Part shown: positions 1 through 10,453 of the stretch, piece by piece
Layout: each line of letters starts with the position of its first letter
Position numbering within the stretch: position 1 is the stretch's first letter
Source of the DNA: Glaciecola sp. 33A
GTDB lineage: Bacteria > Pseudomonadota > Gammaproteobacteria > Enterobacterales > Alteromonadaceae
Direction of reading: 5' to 3'
Assembly: GCF_002836745.1 (NCBI RefSeq)
Contig: NZ_PJAR01000039.1
Location: forward strand, 86,705-150,704
Length of the DNA stretch: 64,000 nucleotides
The notes under the pieces: generated by a model
Database searches by the model: none
The model's input: the letters and a program-made list of their open reading frames with translations, nothing else
Told to the model about the DNA's origin: nothing
Translations under genes and position numbers: made by a program

Positions 1-1494
1 GAGGAGCTGTCAATTACCTTGGCCAAGTCAGACAGAGTGACCGTGTTGGCGCATTATTCGGCTCTTGCCCTTGCCAACGAAACCAGTGCCTTAAATTCTT
101 TAGTTGAGCAGTTAAACCTTGAGTATTGGGTAGAGGGCAGCATTACTGAAGCCAATGAACGTATTCGTTTCTTAGTGCGTTTGGTCGAAAAACAGAGTAA
201 CAACGTGGTTTGGTCACAAGTTTATGAAGACGACATGCAACAGCTGCTAACATTAAACACTAGGATCGTCTCCGATATTAATGCTCAATTATTTGGACAA
301 AACACACAAACAAATTTCACAAACGCATCCGACAGCGTGGATATCAATGCTTACCGCGCCTATCTTCAAGGAAATTACTGGTGGATGAATGGAAAAACTA
401 GCGAGTGGTTTTCCCGAGCCGAAGCATCGTTCTTAAGAGCAACTGAACTGGCACCAAATTTTGCCGCGGCATATGGCAGTTTAGCTTTTATCTACGCGAG
501 ATATAATTATCATGATATCTACATGGGCAAGACTGTTGCTATTGTAAAAGCCACTGCGGCTATTAATAAAGCCTTACAACTTGATCCCAATGATATTAAC
601 GCCCTTCTTGCTGGCGCCTTATTATCTATCGAAGACTTGGAGTTTGACAACGCTCAGCGATTGATCGATAAAGTGTTGAGTGTTGACGCCGCAAACACCA
701 GAGGCCTATATGTTTATTCAGAGTTAGCCTTGGCTAAGAATCAGTTTGACGTGGCGCTGACTTATGCTGATAAGGCGCTGCAGATAGATGCTCTATCGCC
801 GTGGCTAAATGTAAACAAAGCCATTGTGCACTTTTGGCGTAATGAGATGACCAAAGCACTGGCAGCAGTCGATCACGCCATCAATATTGATAGCAATTAC
901 ACTTGGGCTTATGTATGGAAGGCTAAAATACTAAATCAAATGGGACAGATTTCAGAAGCTATTGAGGCAATGAAAACCTGTTTACAAATTGATGATGGCT
1001 CTCCAGTAAATAGCATTTACTTGGCACTGCTATACAACAAGGCCGGTATGCCGGAGCAAGCTGATGAATGGTTTGCACATACCGCATCGCTGTATGGCGA
1101 TTCCCCTGACGCCAGGTTTTGGCAAAGCTACTTAAGCTTTATTGAACAAGAAGAAGACCCTGATATTGTGCGGCAGCTAATCAATCAGGTCACCATTAAA
1201 ACCACTCGATTTTTTAGTTTAGTACCATTGCAAAATGCATTGCTATCATCTCAGCCCTTGTTGATACAGCAAGCCCTGCCCCAGCTATTATCGCTTATTG
1301 AGCGTCCAAATCAATTGGGTTTTTGGGTCAATTATCACAATCAGTACAATGCTTACGCCGCCTTAGCATTAATGCAGCAGCTAGATAGCGCAGAATATGA
1401 GCAACAACTGGAATTACTAGACACTCAAATCAAGGTATTTGAGCGTAAAGTGGTTTTGCGACTGAGAGCAGACCTAAATTTGAAGGCACGATAA
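1..1494 (+). CDS. TPR-repeat protein, TolB-like/CadC-type regulator C-terminal part (5' partial)
   Basis: The reading frame is open to the left edge, so the start lies outside the window; the TTG at 19 is only an internal codon. Seen: a segment with EYWVEGSI and VWSQVYE near the left end, which resembles the TolB-like domain found in many CadC-like and adenylate-cyclase-like regulators. It is followed by about five to seven degenerate tetratricopeptide units (for example ALQLDPNDINALLAGALL and ALQIDALSPWLNVNKAIV). Family knowledge: such proteins usually carry an N-terminal winged-helix DNA-binding domain, a membrane segment, then TolB-like and TPR regions. The DNA-binding part would be upstream and cannot be seen. 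The regulatory role is inference. Confidence 0.7.
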   Translation, partial: EELSITLAKSDRVTVLAHYSALALANETSALNSLVEQLNLEYWVEGSITEANERIRFLVRLVEKQSNNVVWSQVYEDDMQQLLTLNTRIVSDINAQLFGQNTQTNFTNASDSVDINAYRAYLQGNYWWMNGKTSEWFSRAEASFLRATELAPNFAAAYGSLAFIYARYNYHDIYMGKTVAIVKATAAINKALQLDPNDINALLAGALLSIEDLEFDNAQRLIDKVLSVDAANTRGLYVYSELALAKNQFDVALTYADKALQIDALSPWLNVNKAIVHFWRNEMTKALAAVDHAINIDSNYTWAYVWKAKILNQMGQISEAIEAMKTCLQIDDGSPVNSIYLALLYNKAGMPEQADEWFAHTASLYGDSPDARFWQSYLSFIEQEEDPDIVRQLINQVTIKTTRFFSLVPLQNALLSSQPLLIQQALPQLLSLIERPNQLGFWVNYHNQYNAYAALALMQQLDSAEYEQQLELLDTQIKVFERKVVLRLRADLNLKAR

Positions 1495-1530
1495 AAAAAT
1501 AGAGATAGCACAAGCGTAAATTATTAATGA

Positions 1531-1809
1531 TTATCGATTGTTCAAGAGCACCAGAACCCGACAGCAAGGATTATTAGTATTGAGTGCAGTTATTGGAAAG
1601 TTACGGGTGTTAAAACAGCGGATTTTGCTGGTCTTAAACAGCTAACTTGGCTTGCAACTGAATGGCGTAAAAACAGTGATTTTGCAGTCACTGAAGGTGA
1701 AAAGCGTCGTGCTACATGTTTAGATTGTGCAAAAAAGAGTAGAGCAGCCCAGTTGCCCTGCTCTGCTTTATCAAAAACTTGCTCCTATTTTGCGATTAAA
1801 TACCGGTAG
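1531..1809 (+). pseudogene. decayed fragment resembling the C-terminal part of an AAA/DUF4143 ATPase
   Basis: An open stretch of 92 codons without a sensible start follows the TPR gene. Its middle reads IISIECS, then VKTADFAGLKQL, which matches the 'I.IEVK...DF.GLK.L' pattern near the end of COG1373-type ATPases with a DUF4143 domain. The glutamate/lysine pair of the expected IEVK is damaged (IECS). The rest of the ATPase (P-loop, middle part) is absent. I read it as a gene remnant. The resemblance is short, so confidence is limited. This is the only content I can recognise in the gap between 1495 and 1928. Confidence 0.35.
1741..1764 (-). terminator. hairpin, possible terminator of the amidohydrolase gene
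   Basis: A 7-bp perfect stem AGAGCAG/CTGCTCT encloses a 10-nt loop. Read on the minus strand it is followed after four bases by a run of T (the A run just left of the stem). It lies about 165 bp past the minus-strand amidohydrolase stop, which is far for a terminator, so the call is tentative. Confidence 0.35.
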
Positions 1810-1928
1810 TACTTTCAAGGAAAGTTGTATTTGAGTATCGGGGTTACACTTCATTTTAATGTCAGCATCATAATCGATAGGTCACTCTCATTTTTTACCT
1901 AACTTCTATATTAGCAATCATGTAGCCT

Positions 1929-3644
1929 CTATTTTTGGTAAGTAATTTTTCCGCCTACAATGGTCATTAGGTTTTCTGATGTCAAAATATCTGCTTCTGG
2001 AACCGTAAGCCAATCTCGGTCAAATATTGTAAAGTCAGCATATTTCCCCACTTCTACTGAGCCACGAATATGCTCTTGAAATGCGCCGTAAGCAGGCCAA
2101 ATGGTGAACATCTTAAGGGCTGTTTCTCGGTTTACTGCAAGTTCCGGATGCCACCCATCGCCTGATGTTCCGTCAAGTCTTTTGCGAGTGACTGCCGCGT
2201 AAAACTCAATCCGTGGATCACCGAGTTCCACCGGCGCGTCAGATCCTCCAAGTATCATCAATCCGCGATCAACCAATTGCTGCCATGGGTAAGCATAACC
2301 AAGGCGGTCAGGACCAAGTCTATCTGGTGCAAAGTTGAGGTCACCTATGCCATGACTTGGTTGCATGGATGGAAGAATACCAAGACTGACAAGGCGTGCT
2401 TGGTCCTGGGCGGGAATAATTTGCACGTGTTCAAGTCTCCATCTTGGATCAGCCACGGCCCATTCAGATTTTGGTACAGCATTGAAGGCTTCTTCATACC
2501 AATTTAATACCGCCCGAACGGCTCGATCCCCAATTACGTGGGTTTCAATCTGAATACCTTTACGTAATGCCTCACGTAAAATCGGGTCAAGTTCATCTTT
2601 CGTGGTGCGATTCATAAATCCGTTATGTTCAGCATCTGCATAATTTTCAAGAAGTGCTGCACCGCGCGAGCCAAGTGTGCCATCGATATAAACTTTAATA
2701 CCGCGTAAATCGAACATATTGTCCGAGGTTGTCTCACGTCCACGCTTAAGCATTGTTGACGCCTCTATAACATTTGCCGCCGCGTAAATACGGGTAGACA
2801 TATTTCCTTCTGCGTGTATCTCTTTTATTATTTCAACGTTGACGTAGGGCATGCCAGCCTCTTGAGTGTTTGTCCAGCCAATCTTTGCGTTCTCATACAT
2901 TCCTTGTACCAAACTGTCTTTTTTATAGTCACGTGTTTTTGGCGGGATAATATCTCGAAAAATATCCATTGCCGAAGCTAGAATATAACCGTTGGGCGTG
3001 CCGTCTGCGTCACGCTCAAACTTGCCTCCAAGTGGATCAGGAGAATCTTTAGTAATGCCTGCAAGCGCGAGTGCTTTGGAATTAACAAGGGCTGACACAC
3101 CGTCCGCGCGTGGCATAAATAGAGGCTTATCCGCGGTAAATGAATCAACGTCATGTTTGCTGAGAAATCTTTTTTCGTCTATCCATTCCCGTTCAATCCA
3201 GCCACGCCCTTGCACCCATTCATTTACAGGTACTGTTACTGAAAAAGCTTTTATGGCGTCCACCGTTTTTTTCAGTGAGTTAATACCAAAAAGGCTTAAC
3301 GTTTTTGGGCGCTGTCCGACACCTTCAACGTGTTGATGGCTATCGGTAAAACCTGCGTATACATATTTCCCAGCCATGTTCATTATATCTGCATCACCGC
3401 ACATATAGTCAACCGCATCTGCGTTTGTTCCCACAAATATAATTTTATCGCCCAGTATTGCTGTCGCTTCAGCTGTCCACTGCGCGTCATTTGCAGTGTA
3501 AATTTTGGTATTGTGAAGCACCATATCCGCACGAATGCATTCTGAAAACGTTGCTGATGCAGTAACATCACTTTTAGTGCATGACACCAATACCAAACTA
3601 AGCCCCAGTATACTCAGTAATGTAAGGTTATTTTTAATCAACAA
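1929..3644 (-). CDS. metal-dependent amidohydrolase of the YtcJ type, lipoprotein
   Basis: A 571-residue member of the amidohydrolase superfamily (Amidohydro_3/COG1574). Seen: an N-terminal signal ending in a lipobox-like LVLVSC; the first metal motif in GFTDSHQHVEG; later metal and catalytic positions in HVIGDRAV, LEHVQII and GSDAPVE; and the C-terminal composite beta domain (GSVEVGKYADFTIFD). Start: TTG at 3644, with AGGAG six to seven bases upstream. The signal suggests a membrane-anchored, probably periplasmic hydrolase of an amide or ester substrate that cannot be named from sequence. It is divergent from a TonB-dependent receptor, so a joint uptake and hydrolysis role is possible but unproven. 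Confidence 0.85.
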   Translation of the reverse strand: MLIKNNLTLLSILGLSLVLVSCTKSDVTASATFSECIRADMVLHNTKIYTANDAQWTAEATAILGDKIIFVGTNADAVDYMCGDADIMNMAGKYVYAGFTDSHQHVEGVGQRPKTLSLFGINSLKKTVDAIKAFSVTVPVNEWVQGRGWIEREWIDEKRFLSKHDVDSFTADKPLFMPRADGVSALVNSKALALAGITKDSPDPLGGKFERDADGTPNGYILASAMDIFRDIIPPKTRDYKKDSLVQGMYENAKIGWTNTQEAGMPYVNVEIIKEIHAEGNMSTRIYAAANVIEASTMLKRGRETTSDNMFDLRGIKVYIDGTLGSRGAALLENYADAEHNGFMNRTTKDELDPILREALRKGIQIETHVIGDRAVRAVLNWYEEAFNAVPKSEWAVADPRWRLEHVQIIPAQDQARLVSLGILPSMQPSHGIGDLNFAPDRLGPDRLGYAYPWQQLVDRGLMILGGSDAPVELGDPRIEFYAAVTRKRLDGTSGDGWHPELAVNRETALKMFTIWPAYGAFQEHIRGSVEVGKYADFTIFDRDWLTVPEADILTSENLMTIVGGKITYQK

Positions 3645-4283
3645 ATTTTTCTCCTACTGACCTATTTTTTAAATAACAATAATCTGATATCGATCTAAAT
3701 TTATGCATTTTGCGTTTAGAACCGCTGAGTATAGAAAATACTCAAGTAAAAATAAACAGCGTTGACATTAACGTGCTCGACGATTTTAAGGTTCCCAAGC
3801 GAAATTGCGCTCGTTATTGGTGCAATTAGTATATTGCAGTGCATTTCACCCAATATATACATAATTTAAATCTGTATTTTAGTACGCAATTAATTGATTT
3901 ACATATAAAAAATGCAAAACAAAAAGTTGGCAAACATAATGCTTTGACTTCTATGTGTGTGCGCGTAGTTTACGCATATTTGTAACTTCAAACAGTATCT
4001 TTACTTTAAATTAATAACGTAACAACACAAATCGAGGCTTATTAGTAATGACATTATGTACTTGCTTTGAATTGATGAGTAACAGAGCAGCTATACAATT
4101 CCAAATCGTTCAGTTGCTACATTGAGACCACTTAAAAACAAGCGTTTGGTTAAGACCAACAAGCAACAAAAACTTATTTGGCTACCGCGAACACTATTAC
4201 TTGGTTATATAATTCGTCAAGACTATTTTCTTGGCACTACGACGGCTTTTTAGCTTATTACCTGAATAAATAGAGAAAAATAT
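3645..4283. other. long AT-rich divergent intergenic region
   Basis: About 640 bp separate the divergent amidohydrolase and TonB receptor genes. No ORF with coding character, RNA gene or repeat unit was seen. It must hold both promoters; a TTGACA hexamer near 3763 and several TA-rich stretches occur, but I cannot pair them with confidence. The length suggests room for regulator binding. Confidence 0.4.
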
Positions 4284-6998
4284 ATGATAATAATGTCCCA
4301 CAAAAATTATAAGCTTAAGAAAAAGAATGAAATTGCGATCGCGATTTCAGTTGCATTGATGGCTACACTGCCAATTCAAGCATCGGCACAAGAAGAAAGT
4401 ACCGTCGAGAAAGTGATTGTAACAGGAACTAGGATGATGGACCGTTCGGCGGCTGATTCACCTGTCCCTGTAGATATAATAAGTGGCGATGAATTGCGTA
4501 TAAACTCTTCTTCTGATATTCAAGATATGTTGCGTACGGCAGTCCCTTCTTTCGACATTAACACCCAACCAATAAGTGACGCAGCAACGATTGTAAGACC
4601 AGCAAACCTGCGTGGACTTTCTCCGGATAACGTCTTAGTGTTAGTGAACGGAAAACGTCGTCACAGAGGTTCTATAATTTCGTTTCTTGGTGGTGGTATT
4701 TCTGATGGAGCTCAAGGGGTCGATATATCTGCAATCCCATCAATGGCAATAAAACAGGTTGAAGTGTTGCGAGATGGTGCATCTTCGCAGTATGGTTCAG
4801 ACGCTATCGCAGGTGTCATTAACTTTATCTTGAAAGATAATTCAGAAGGCTTTGAAGTTTCAGCACGCTATGGATCTACTTATGAGGGTGACGGTAATAA
4901 CTATACGATATCCGCAAACGCGGGATTACCACTCGGTGATAGTGGTTTTGTAAACTTGACCGCCGAAATAAAGGATGTTGAAGGTACAATAAGATCGGTT
5001 GTGCGAGACGATGTTGCCGGTATGATTTCTGCTGGTTATACACCTGCTTTTGATTTTCAAACAATTAACAATTACACAGGCGATGTCCCACAATACTGGG
5101 GCCAACCGGATGTAGAGGGTGACGTAAAGTTGTTTATCAACTCGGCATTCGAAATTAGTGAAGCGGCAGAAATTTACATGTTTGGTAACTACGGTGAGAG
5201 AGAAGTCACCGGTGGTTTCTTTTACCGTAACCCCGTCACTGATGGAAGTCAGCGAGGAGGCGTTTACCGAGGTCCAAGAGTCGATCCATTAACTGGCCTT
5301 GCTGACCCTGATGGAGTTCACTCTGTATTAGTGGGTGACCTTGATGGTCTTGGTGTTGGTGGTTCGTGTATTGCAGGTATCCCTATTGGTGGCGATGGCA
5401 ATGTATTCCCTGATCCAAATTTTCTTGCACAGGTGGCTGCTGACGATAACTGTTTCTCATTTATTAACACTATTCCAGGTGGATTTGTGCCTAGGTTCGG
5501 TGGTAATAACGAAGATATGGCTATTGCTGTCGGTATTCGTGGCGAACTTAAGATAGGCACCGGTTTATTTTATGACGCGAGTGCTCAGCGCGGTTCGAAC
5601 AGAACCGATTTCTTCATTCGAAATACCATTAATGCGTCTCTTGGTCCTGCCACGCCTAGAGATTTCGTGCCCGGTGGTCAGGAACAAACTGAAACCCAGT
5701 TTAAGCTAGACTTCGTTTATCGTATCGATGCTGGTCTCGAATCGGACGTAAACATCGCTTTTGGTACAGAGTATAGAGAAGAAGAGTTTGACCTGTTTGC
5801 TGGTGACGAAGCCTCTTACGCACTTGGTCCATTAGCTAGTCAGGGATTTTCATCAAGCTCGAATGGCTTCGGTGGTTTTCCAGCAGATACATCTGCATCT
5901 CAAGACAGTACTGCCTTTTATATTGATGTTGAAGCTGACATTACCGAAAAGGTAACCCTTGCAGTTGCTCTCAGAGCTGAAGATTTTAGTGAATTTGGAA
6001 ATACTACAGATTATAAAATTGCCGGTATTTACCATTTTAGTGATGACTTTAGAATTCGTGGAGCCATTTCTTCTGGATTCCACGCTCCTACAGCGGGTCA
6101 AGCCAATATAACAAATGTAACGACGCAGAACGTTCAGGGCGTACTTGTCGATCAAGGGACTTTGCCGCTCTCTTCGGCGGCGGGGCAGTTAGCTTCTAAC
6201 TTTATAGAAAGTTTAGGAAATGGCCGACCAGAACTTGGAACAGAGGATGCTAAAAACTTTGCAATTGGTGTCGGCTTTAACCTCGCAGGTTCTACATGGA
6301 CGGTTGATTACTACAATATTGAGTTAACCGACCGAGTTGCTCTTGGTGCTAATGTAGACTTTCTTGAAGCACTCACATTTGCGGCTCCATCAGGATCTAA
6401 CTTCACAACAGTATCCGAAGCGCTGACAAGCTTAGATGCGCAAGGTATTATCGATCGTCAGCAATTTGTTGGGCTAGATGATCTATCACAATTTAGGTTT
6501 TTCTCTAACAGCTTTGGCACGACAACGACAGGCATAGATGTTGTTGGTAATATCTCGTTTGATTTGTGGGGTGGTGATTCTAGGGTCACCGTTGCGGCCA
6601 ACTATAACAAGACCGAAGTAGATAGTGTTGGAACCGTCAATCCTATCGGTGCTGGGCGAGTTGCAGCAATTGAGGATTTACTACCTAATACGCGAGCTAA
6701 CGTATCGTGGTCGCACACCGAAGGGAATATCAGAACATTATTACGCGCAAATTATTATGGCGGATGGGATGATACTGGAAATGGTGTAAATGGAATTGGT
6801 GCACAAGTGCTAATTGATGCGCAAGTTGCCTATCAATTCAGCGAACAGCTGGAATTTGTGCTCGGGGCAGATAATCTTCTTGATGCCTACCCTGAAAAGA
6901 ATCCGAGTGCCGGGGGTTCGGGGCAGTTGTATTCAGAGTCAAGTCCATTTGGTTTTAATGGCGGCTCTTGGTACTTACAAGCTCGATTCACCTACTAA
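4284..6998 (+). CDS. TonB-dependent outer-membrane receptor
   Basis: A 904-residue receptor. Seen: an N-terminal basic region and hydrophobic signal ending QASAQ; a TonB-box-like stretch VEKVIVTGTR; the plug domain with LVLVNGKRRHRG and QVEVLRDGASSQYGSDAIAGVINF; and a long barrel ending in an aromatic terminus (ARFTY). The family takes up large substrates (siderophores, oligosaccharides, peptides, cobalamin) through the outer membrane with TonB/ExbBD energy. The substrate cannot be read here. Two ATGs, 4284 and 4293, are possible; AGAGAAAA precedes the first. A terminator follows directly, so it is a single-gene unit. The neighbouring lipoprotein amidohydrolase may act on the same compound. 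Confidence 0.93.
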   Translation: MIIMSHKNYKLKKKNEIAIAISVALMATLPIQASAQEESTVEKVIVTGTRMMDRSAADSPVPVDIISGDELRINSSSDIQDMLRTAVPSFDINTQPISDAATIVRPANLRGLSPDNVLVLVNGKRRHRGSIISFLGGGISDGAQGVDISAIPSMAIKQVEVLRDGASSQYGSDAIAGVINFILKDNSEGFEVSARYGSTYEGDGNNYTISANAGLPLGDSGFVNLTAEIKDVEGTIRSVVRDDVAGMISAGYTPAFDFQTINNYTGDVPQYWGQPDVEGDVKLFINSAFEISEAAEIYMFGNYGEREVTGGFFYRNPVTDGSQRGGVYRGPRVDPLTGLADPDGVHSVLVGDLDGLGVGGSCIAGIPIGGDGNVFPDPNFLAQVAADDNCFSFINTIPGGFVPRFGGNNEDMAIAVGIRGELKIGTGLFYDASAQRGSNRTDFFIRNTINASLGPATPRDFVPGGQEQTETQFKLDFVYRIDAGLESDVNIAFGTEYREEEFDLFAGDEASYALGPLASQGFSSSSNGFGGFPADTSASQDSTAFYIDVEADITEKVTLAVALRAEDFSEFGNTTDYKIAGIYHFSDDFRIRGAISSGFHAPTAGQANITNVTTQNVQGVLVDQGTLPLSSAAGQLASNFIESLGNGRPELGTEDAKNFAIGVGFNLAGSTWTVDYYNIELTDRVALGANVDFLEALTFAAPSGSNFTTVSEALTSLDAQGIIDRQQFVGLDDLSQFRFFSNSFGTTTTGIDVVGNISFDLWGGDSRVTVAANYNKTEVDSVGTVNPIGAGRVAAIEDLLPNTRANVSWSHTEGNIRTLLRANYYGGWDDTGNGVNGIGAQVLIDAQVAYQFSEQLEFVLGADNLLDAYPEKNPSAGGSGQLYSESSPFGFNGGSWYLQARFTY

Positions 6999-7020
6999 GT
7001 AGTCCAGTTATCTTGTTATA

Positions 7021-7051
7021 AAGCCACTCGCATAAGAACGAGTGGTTTTTT
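7021..7051 (+). terminator. Rho-independent terminator of the TonB receptor gene
   Basis: Stem AAGCCACTCG / CGAGTGGTTT (one G-U pair) with an 8-nt loop and a T run, 23 bp after the receptor stop codon. Confidence 0.85.
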
Positions 7052-7263
7052 AATTAACACGATAGTACTTTGCATGGTAATTGGTTTATTGGATGACACC
7101 GATGCTGCATGTTATACGGTGAAGGAATTGGACGTAAACGCACTTCTATATCATAGTGATGAATATTTAACTCAACGATACGCTGAAATCCATTGGACTA
7201 GACGCATTCAGTAGACACTAACCGAAGACCGATTCTGTTTTTATTCGCTGAGTATAGAGTCAT

Positions 7264-7728
7264 TTATTCTCTTTTTTCTGCTGCGATGTGTTTTACTTTT
7301 ATATAGTCGCTATGAGATATATAGAGCAAATCAGCGATTTTTCGAATCATTGCTTCTTCGTATTTATCCAAATTATCATCAACAAATGCCACCTTCCACA
7401 TCAAACTCAACAAGTTTACTTTTTGCTCGTATTCATAATTATCGTTGATCATGGATGTAAATGGATGCATCGACGTTGTGTCTTTGCTTGCTTGATGACT
7501 GCGCTCAAATAACTCATCCAGCTTTTCATCTGACAACTCAAATAGTGACTGTAGCAGCTGTTTTATCTTGTCTTTCTCAAGGTTTGACTGTTCGAAATCA
7601 GCACCAGACACTTCCATCAACAGCAAAGCACAAGCCTGTTCTAGACTGTATTTCTGTTCGGCATCAGTGTTTTTTGCAGCATTAAAGGCGAGTTCGTTTT
7701 GAAAGAATTCTTTTAGTTTATTTAGCAT
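7264..7728 (-). CDS. TerB-like family protein
   Basis: A 154-residue, mostly helical acidic protein. The pattern YSLEQACALLLMEVSGADF, then KVNLLSLMWKVAFVDDNLDKYEEAMIRKIADLLYI, is typical of the TerB-like (COG4103) helical domain, with conserved acidic residues on two similar halves. TerB-type domains can bind metal ions and are linked to membrane stress complexes in ter systems. No other ter gene is nearby, so the function remains open. AAGGATATGGC precedes the ATG. It stands alone between the TonB receptor and mdh. Confidence 0.75.
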   Translation of the reverse strand: MLNKLKEFFQNELAFNAAKNTDAEQKYSLEQACALLLMEVSGADFEQSNLEKDKIKQLLQSLFELSDEKLDELFERSHQASKDTTSMHPFTSMINDNYEYEQKVNLLSLMWKVAFVDDNLDKYEEAMIRKIADLLYISHSDYIKVKHIAAEKRE

Positions 7729-7914
7729 GCCATATCCTTTAAGAGTAGTTTAAAAGTAGTCAAAAATGTCGAACTTACTATTTCTTGAATGCACTGAAGC
7801 TGAAACGGCAGTGTATATCTGCACATTCATTCCAAGTGAGTAACTGTATATGAAAATATAAGCCAATTGGGTTTTTAGAATGATATGTTAATAGATTAAT
7901 TAACAGACTAGCCC

Positions 7915-7962
7915 CGAAAAAACAACAAAAAAGCCGGCAACATTACACAATGCCAGCCAGCT
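7915..7962 (-). terminator. Rho-independent terminator of mdh
   Basis: On the minus strand, an imperfect stem (AGCTGGCTGGCATT paired with AATGTTGCCGGCT, one bulge) is followed by a T-rich run. It lies about 30 bp past the mdh stop codon. Confidence 0.65.
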
Positions 7963-7994
7963 TATTATATGTTAACTCATGTTTACAGCAGCAT

Positions 7995-8933
7995 TTAACC
8001 GTTAACGAAATCAACACCCATTTTGATATCACCACGCAAGCCTTCTAGCATTGTGTTTTTAGCATTTTCTTCGAAATCGCTTAAATCACCGTAGGGTAAA
8101 ATCTCTTCAACACCATTTATGCCTAAACGCAATGGGTGAGCGAAGAATGCAGCGTCATGAGAACCATCTACTTGCACATAAGCGTATTCAACGACCGCTT
8201 CACCTTGCATTGCAGCAACTAGCGACAAACAGAAACGTGCAGCAGCTTGGCCCATAGACAAGGTAGCAGAACCGCCGCCAGCCTTAGCTTCAACAACTTC
8301 AGTACCGGCATTTTGAATACGCGCAGTTAAACTTGCTACTTCCTCATCAGTGAAGCTTACGCCGTCAACTTGTGAAAGAAGTGGAAGAATAGTTGTACCT
8401 GAGTGACCACCAATAACAGGAACATGAATTTCAGTTGTTTTCAAACCCTTAAGGTTTGCAATGAATGTTTCTGAGCGGATAACATCTAATGTAGTTACAC
8501 CAAACAATTTGTTTTTGTCGTAAACGCCTTTTGCTTTAAGGACTTCAGCAGCAATAGCGACCGTCGTATTAACCGGGTTAGTAATAACGCCGATACACGC
8601 TTTTGGACAATTATCAGCAACTGCTTCGATAAGATTTTTAACAATACCAGCATTAATGTTGAACAAATCAGAACGGTCCATACCTGGCTTTCTGGGGACG
8701 CCAGCAGGTATTAAAACAATATCACAACCAGTCAATGCTTCAGCTAAGCCATCTTTACCATGGCCAGAAACAGCGACATCAGTTGGGATGTGGCTCAAAT
8801 CAACAGCAACACCAGGAACAACAGGTGAAACGTCATATAATGCTAGCTCAGAGCCAGCAGGTAATTGTGTTTTCAATAACAATGATAATGCTTGACCGAT
8901 ACCACCAGCGGCGCCTAATACAGCTACCTTCAT
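7995..8933 (-). CDS. mdh: NAD-dependent malate dehydrogenase
   Basis: 312 residues, the normal length for the enterobacterial-type enzyme, which interconverts malate and oxaloacetate in the TCA cycle. Seen: the Rossmann start [20 protein letters not shown]; the substrate-binding arginines in [18 protein letters not shown]; the catalytic histidine in [17 protein letters not shown]; and a C-terminal FVNG. The start is supported by ACAGGAG six bases upstream of the ATG. It is divergent from argR, the arrangement known in many Gammaproteobacteria. Confidence 0.97.
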   Translation of the reverse strand: MKVAVLGAAGGIGQALSLLLKTQLPAGSELALYDVSPVVPGVAVDLSHIPTDVAVSGHGKDGLAEALTGCDIVLIPAGVPRKPGMDRSDLFNINAGIVKNLIEAVADNCPKACIGVITNPVNTTVAIAAEVLKAKGVYDKNKLFGVTTLDVIRSETFIANLKGLKTTEIHVPVIGGHSGTTILPLLSQVDGVSFTDEEVASLTARIQNAGTEVVEAKAGGGSATLSMGQAAARFCLSLVAAMQGEAVVEYAYVQVDGSHDAAFFAHPLRLGINGVEEILPYGDLSDFEENAKNTMLEGLRGDIKMGVDFVNG

Positions 8934-8973
8934 AAAATTCTCCTGTTAATAAAAGCGTTTATTTGCGGGCGTC

Positions 8974-9002
8974 ACAATAATCTATATACGTTAAGATCTC
9001 AA
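8974..9002 (-). promoter_or_regulatory. candidate sigma-70 promoter of mdh
   Basis: On the minus strand TTGAGA and TATTGT are spaced by 17 bp, about 40 bp upstream of the mdh start. Five of six and four of six bases match the -35 and -10 consensus. I could not identify ARG boxes for the divergent argR. Confidence 0.4.
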
Positions 9003-9154
9003 TCACCCTATGGTCTTATCCTCTTTTTTACGCTTAAGTTCACAATAAATTAACAAACCTTACAATTCCTCAACATCTTTTAGCCACATTCGTTTGCGAA
9101 AAGGGTGCTGCTGATGCAAAATACGCCAACATTAAACACAAGGCTTTACAGAAT

Positions 9155-9619
9155 ATGTCATCAAGCAAACAAGACGCCCTAGTAAAATCATTTAAAGAGC
9201 TGTTAAAAACCGAAAGTTACGGTTCTCAGGGTGAAATTGTCAATGCGTTAAAAGAGGCGGGGTTTGATAATATAAGCCAATCGAAAGTGTCTCGTATGCT
9301 AAGTAAGTTTGGCGCAGTGCGAACTCGAAATGCGCGCGGTGACATGGTTTACTGCTTACCACCTGAACTGGGTATGCCTACGGCTAAAAGCCCGCTTAAA
9401 CAACTTGTGTTAGATATCGTTCACAACAACGTAATGGTGATTATTCGCACGAGCCCAGGTGCTGCGCAACTGATTGCCAGGTTACTGGATTCATTGAGCC
9501 ATACCGATGGTGTTCTTGGTACTATCGCTGGTGATGACACTATCTTCATCGCACCCGCTGATATCACCCAAATAGAAGACCTTCGCCAGCGCGTTGAGGA
9601 CCTATTTGAGAGTGTCTAA
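9155..9619 (+). CDS. argR: arginine repressor ArgR
   Basis: 154 residues. The N-terminal winged helix is seen as [39 protein letters not shown]. The C-terminal hexamerisation and arginine-binding domain contains [11 protein letters not shown] and [11 protein letters not shown], where the aspartate pair contacts L-arginine in the family. It represses arginine biosynthesis genes and is a cofactor of Xer recombination at cer in E. coli. Its 3' end overlaps the convergent rsmI by 18 bp. Confidence 0.96.
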   Translation: MSSSKQDALVKSFKELLKTESYGSQGEIVNALKEAGFDNISQSKVSRMLSKFGAVRTRNARGDMVYCLPPELGMPTAKSPLKQLVLDIVHNNVMVIIRTSPGAAQLIARLLDSLSHTDGVLGTIAGDDTIFIAPADITQIEDLRQRVEDLFESV

Positions 9620-10453
9620 GCCTATCGCATAAAGTGCGTTTTTCTTAAGACCATAGTGCGCGGCCGTCAGTGCGGCTGCTTTTTTTAGCGGTAGTTCTTT
9701 GGCTAACAGAGCCAATAACGATAATGCTTCTTGCGATGCACCTTCCGATTGCAGGTTATTAGGACAATAAATCATCAGTACAAATTCACCTTTTTGATGA
9801 ACTGGGTCCGCGTCCAACCACGCTAGAACTTCTGCTGCACTTCCCTGCCTATACGTTTCGAAGGTTTTACTTATTTCTTTGGCTAATACAATCTCATGGT
9901 CGTCTTGTAAGCTTTCATTGCAAGCTGCCATAGTATCGCGAATACGTCTAGGCGCTTCATAAAATACGGTTGTGCACCCAGAATTAGTAAGTGATTCGAG
10001 AACATTGGCTTTCGCTTGTTGCTTCACTGGCAAAAAACCATGAAAGGTAAATTTATCAGTTGGTAAGCCAGATGCGCTCAGTGCGGTAGTTAGGGCACAC
10101 GGACCAGGCAAAGCAATAATAGGTATTCCCTTTTCTCTACAATCTCGAACAAAAATAAAACCAGGATCGCTGATCAAAGGAGTACCTGCATCAGAGACTA
10201 ATGCAATATTTTTACCTTCAATAAGTTTAGAGGTTAATTGATACGAGCGAGCAGCTTCATTATGGTCATGCATTGAAATAGTCGAGGTGCCAATAGAATA
10301 GTGAGATAACAGGCGTGAAGTGTGCCGAGTATCCTCTGCCGCGATTAAATCAACCTCTTTTAAGACATCAAGAGCACGAGGGCTAATATCAGACAAATTG
10401 CCTATGGGCGTAGGAACAATATAAAGCGTTCCTGATGTGTTCGTAATCTGCAT
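9602..10453 (-). CDS. rsmI: 16S rRNA (cytidine-1402-2'-O)-methyltransferase RsmI
   Basis: A SAM-dependent methyltransferase of the tetrapyrrole-methylase fold that acts on C1402 of 16S rRNA. Seen: [15 protein letters not shown] near the N-terminus, [48 protein letters not shown] and FYEAPRRI. An upstream in-frame ATG at 10483 exists, but GGGAA stands about 10 bases before the ATG at 10453, and family proteins begin close to LYIVPTPIG, so 10453 is preferred (283 residues). It is divergent from lpoA, as in E. coli. Confidence 0.95.
   Translation of the reverse strand: MQITNTSGTLYIVPTPIGNLSDISPRALDVLKEVDLIAAEDTRHTSRLLSHYSIGTSTISMHDHNEAARSYQLTSKLIEGKNIALVSDAGTPLISDPGFIFVRDCREKGIPIIALPGPCALTTALSASGLPTDKFTFHGFLPVKQQAKANVLESLTNSGCTTVFYEAPRRIRDTMAACNESLQDDHEIVLAKEISKTFETYRQGSAAEVLAWLDADPVHQKGEFVLMIYCPNNLQSEGASQEALSLLALLAKELPLKKAAALTAAHYGLKKNALYAIGLDTLK

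Noticed and set aside
7074..7214. 46-codon ORF on the plus strand (ends AEIHWTRRIQ)
   Set aside because: No ribosome site, no recognised family, and it directly follows a terminator; chance or an old remnant is more likely.
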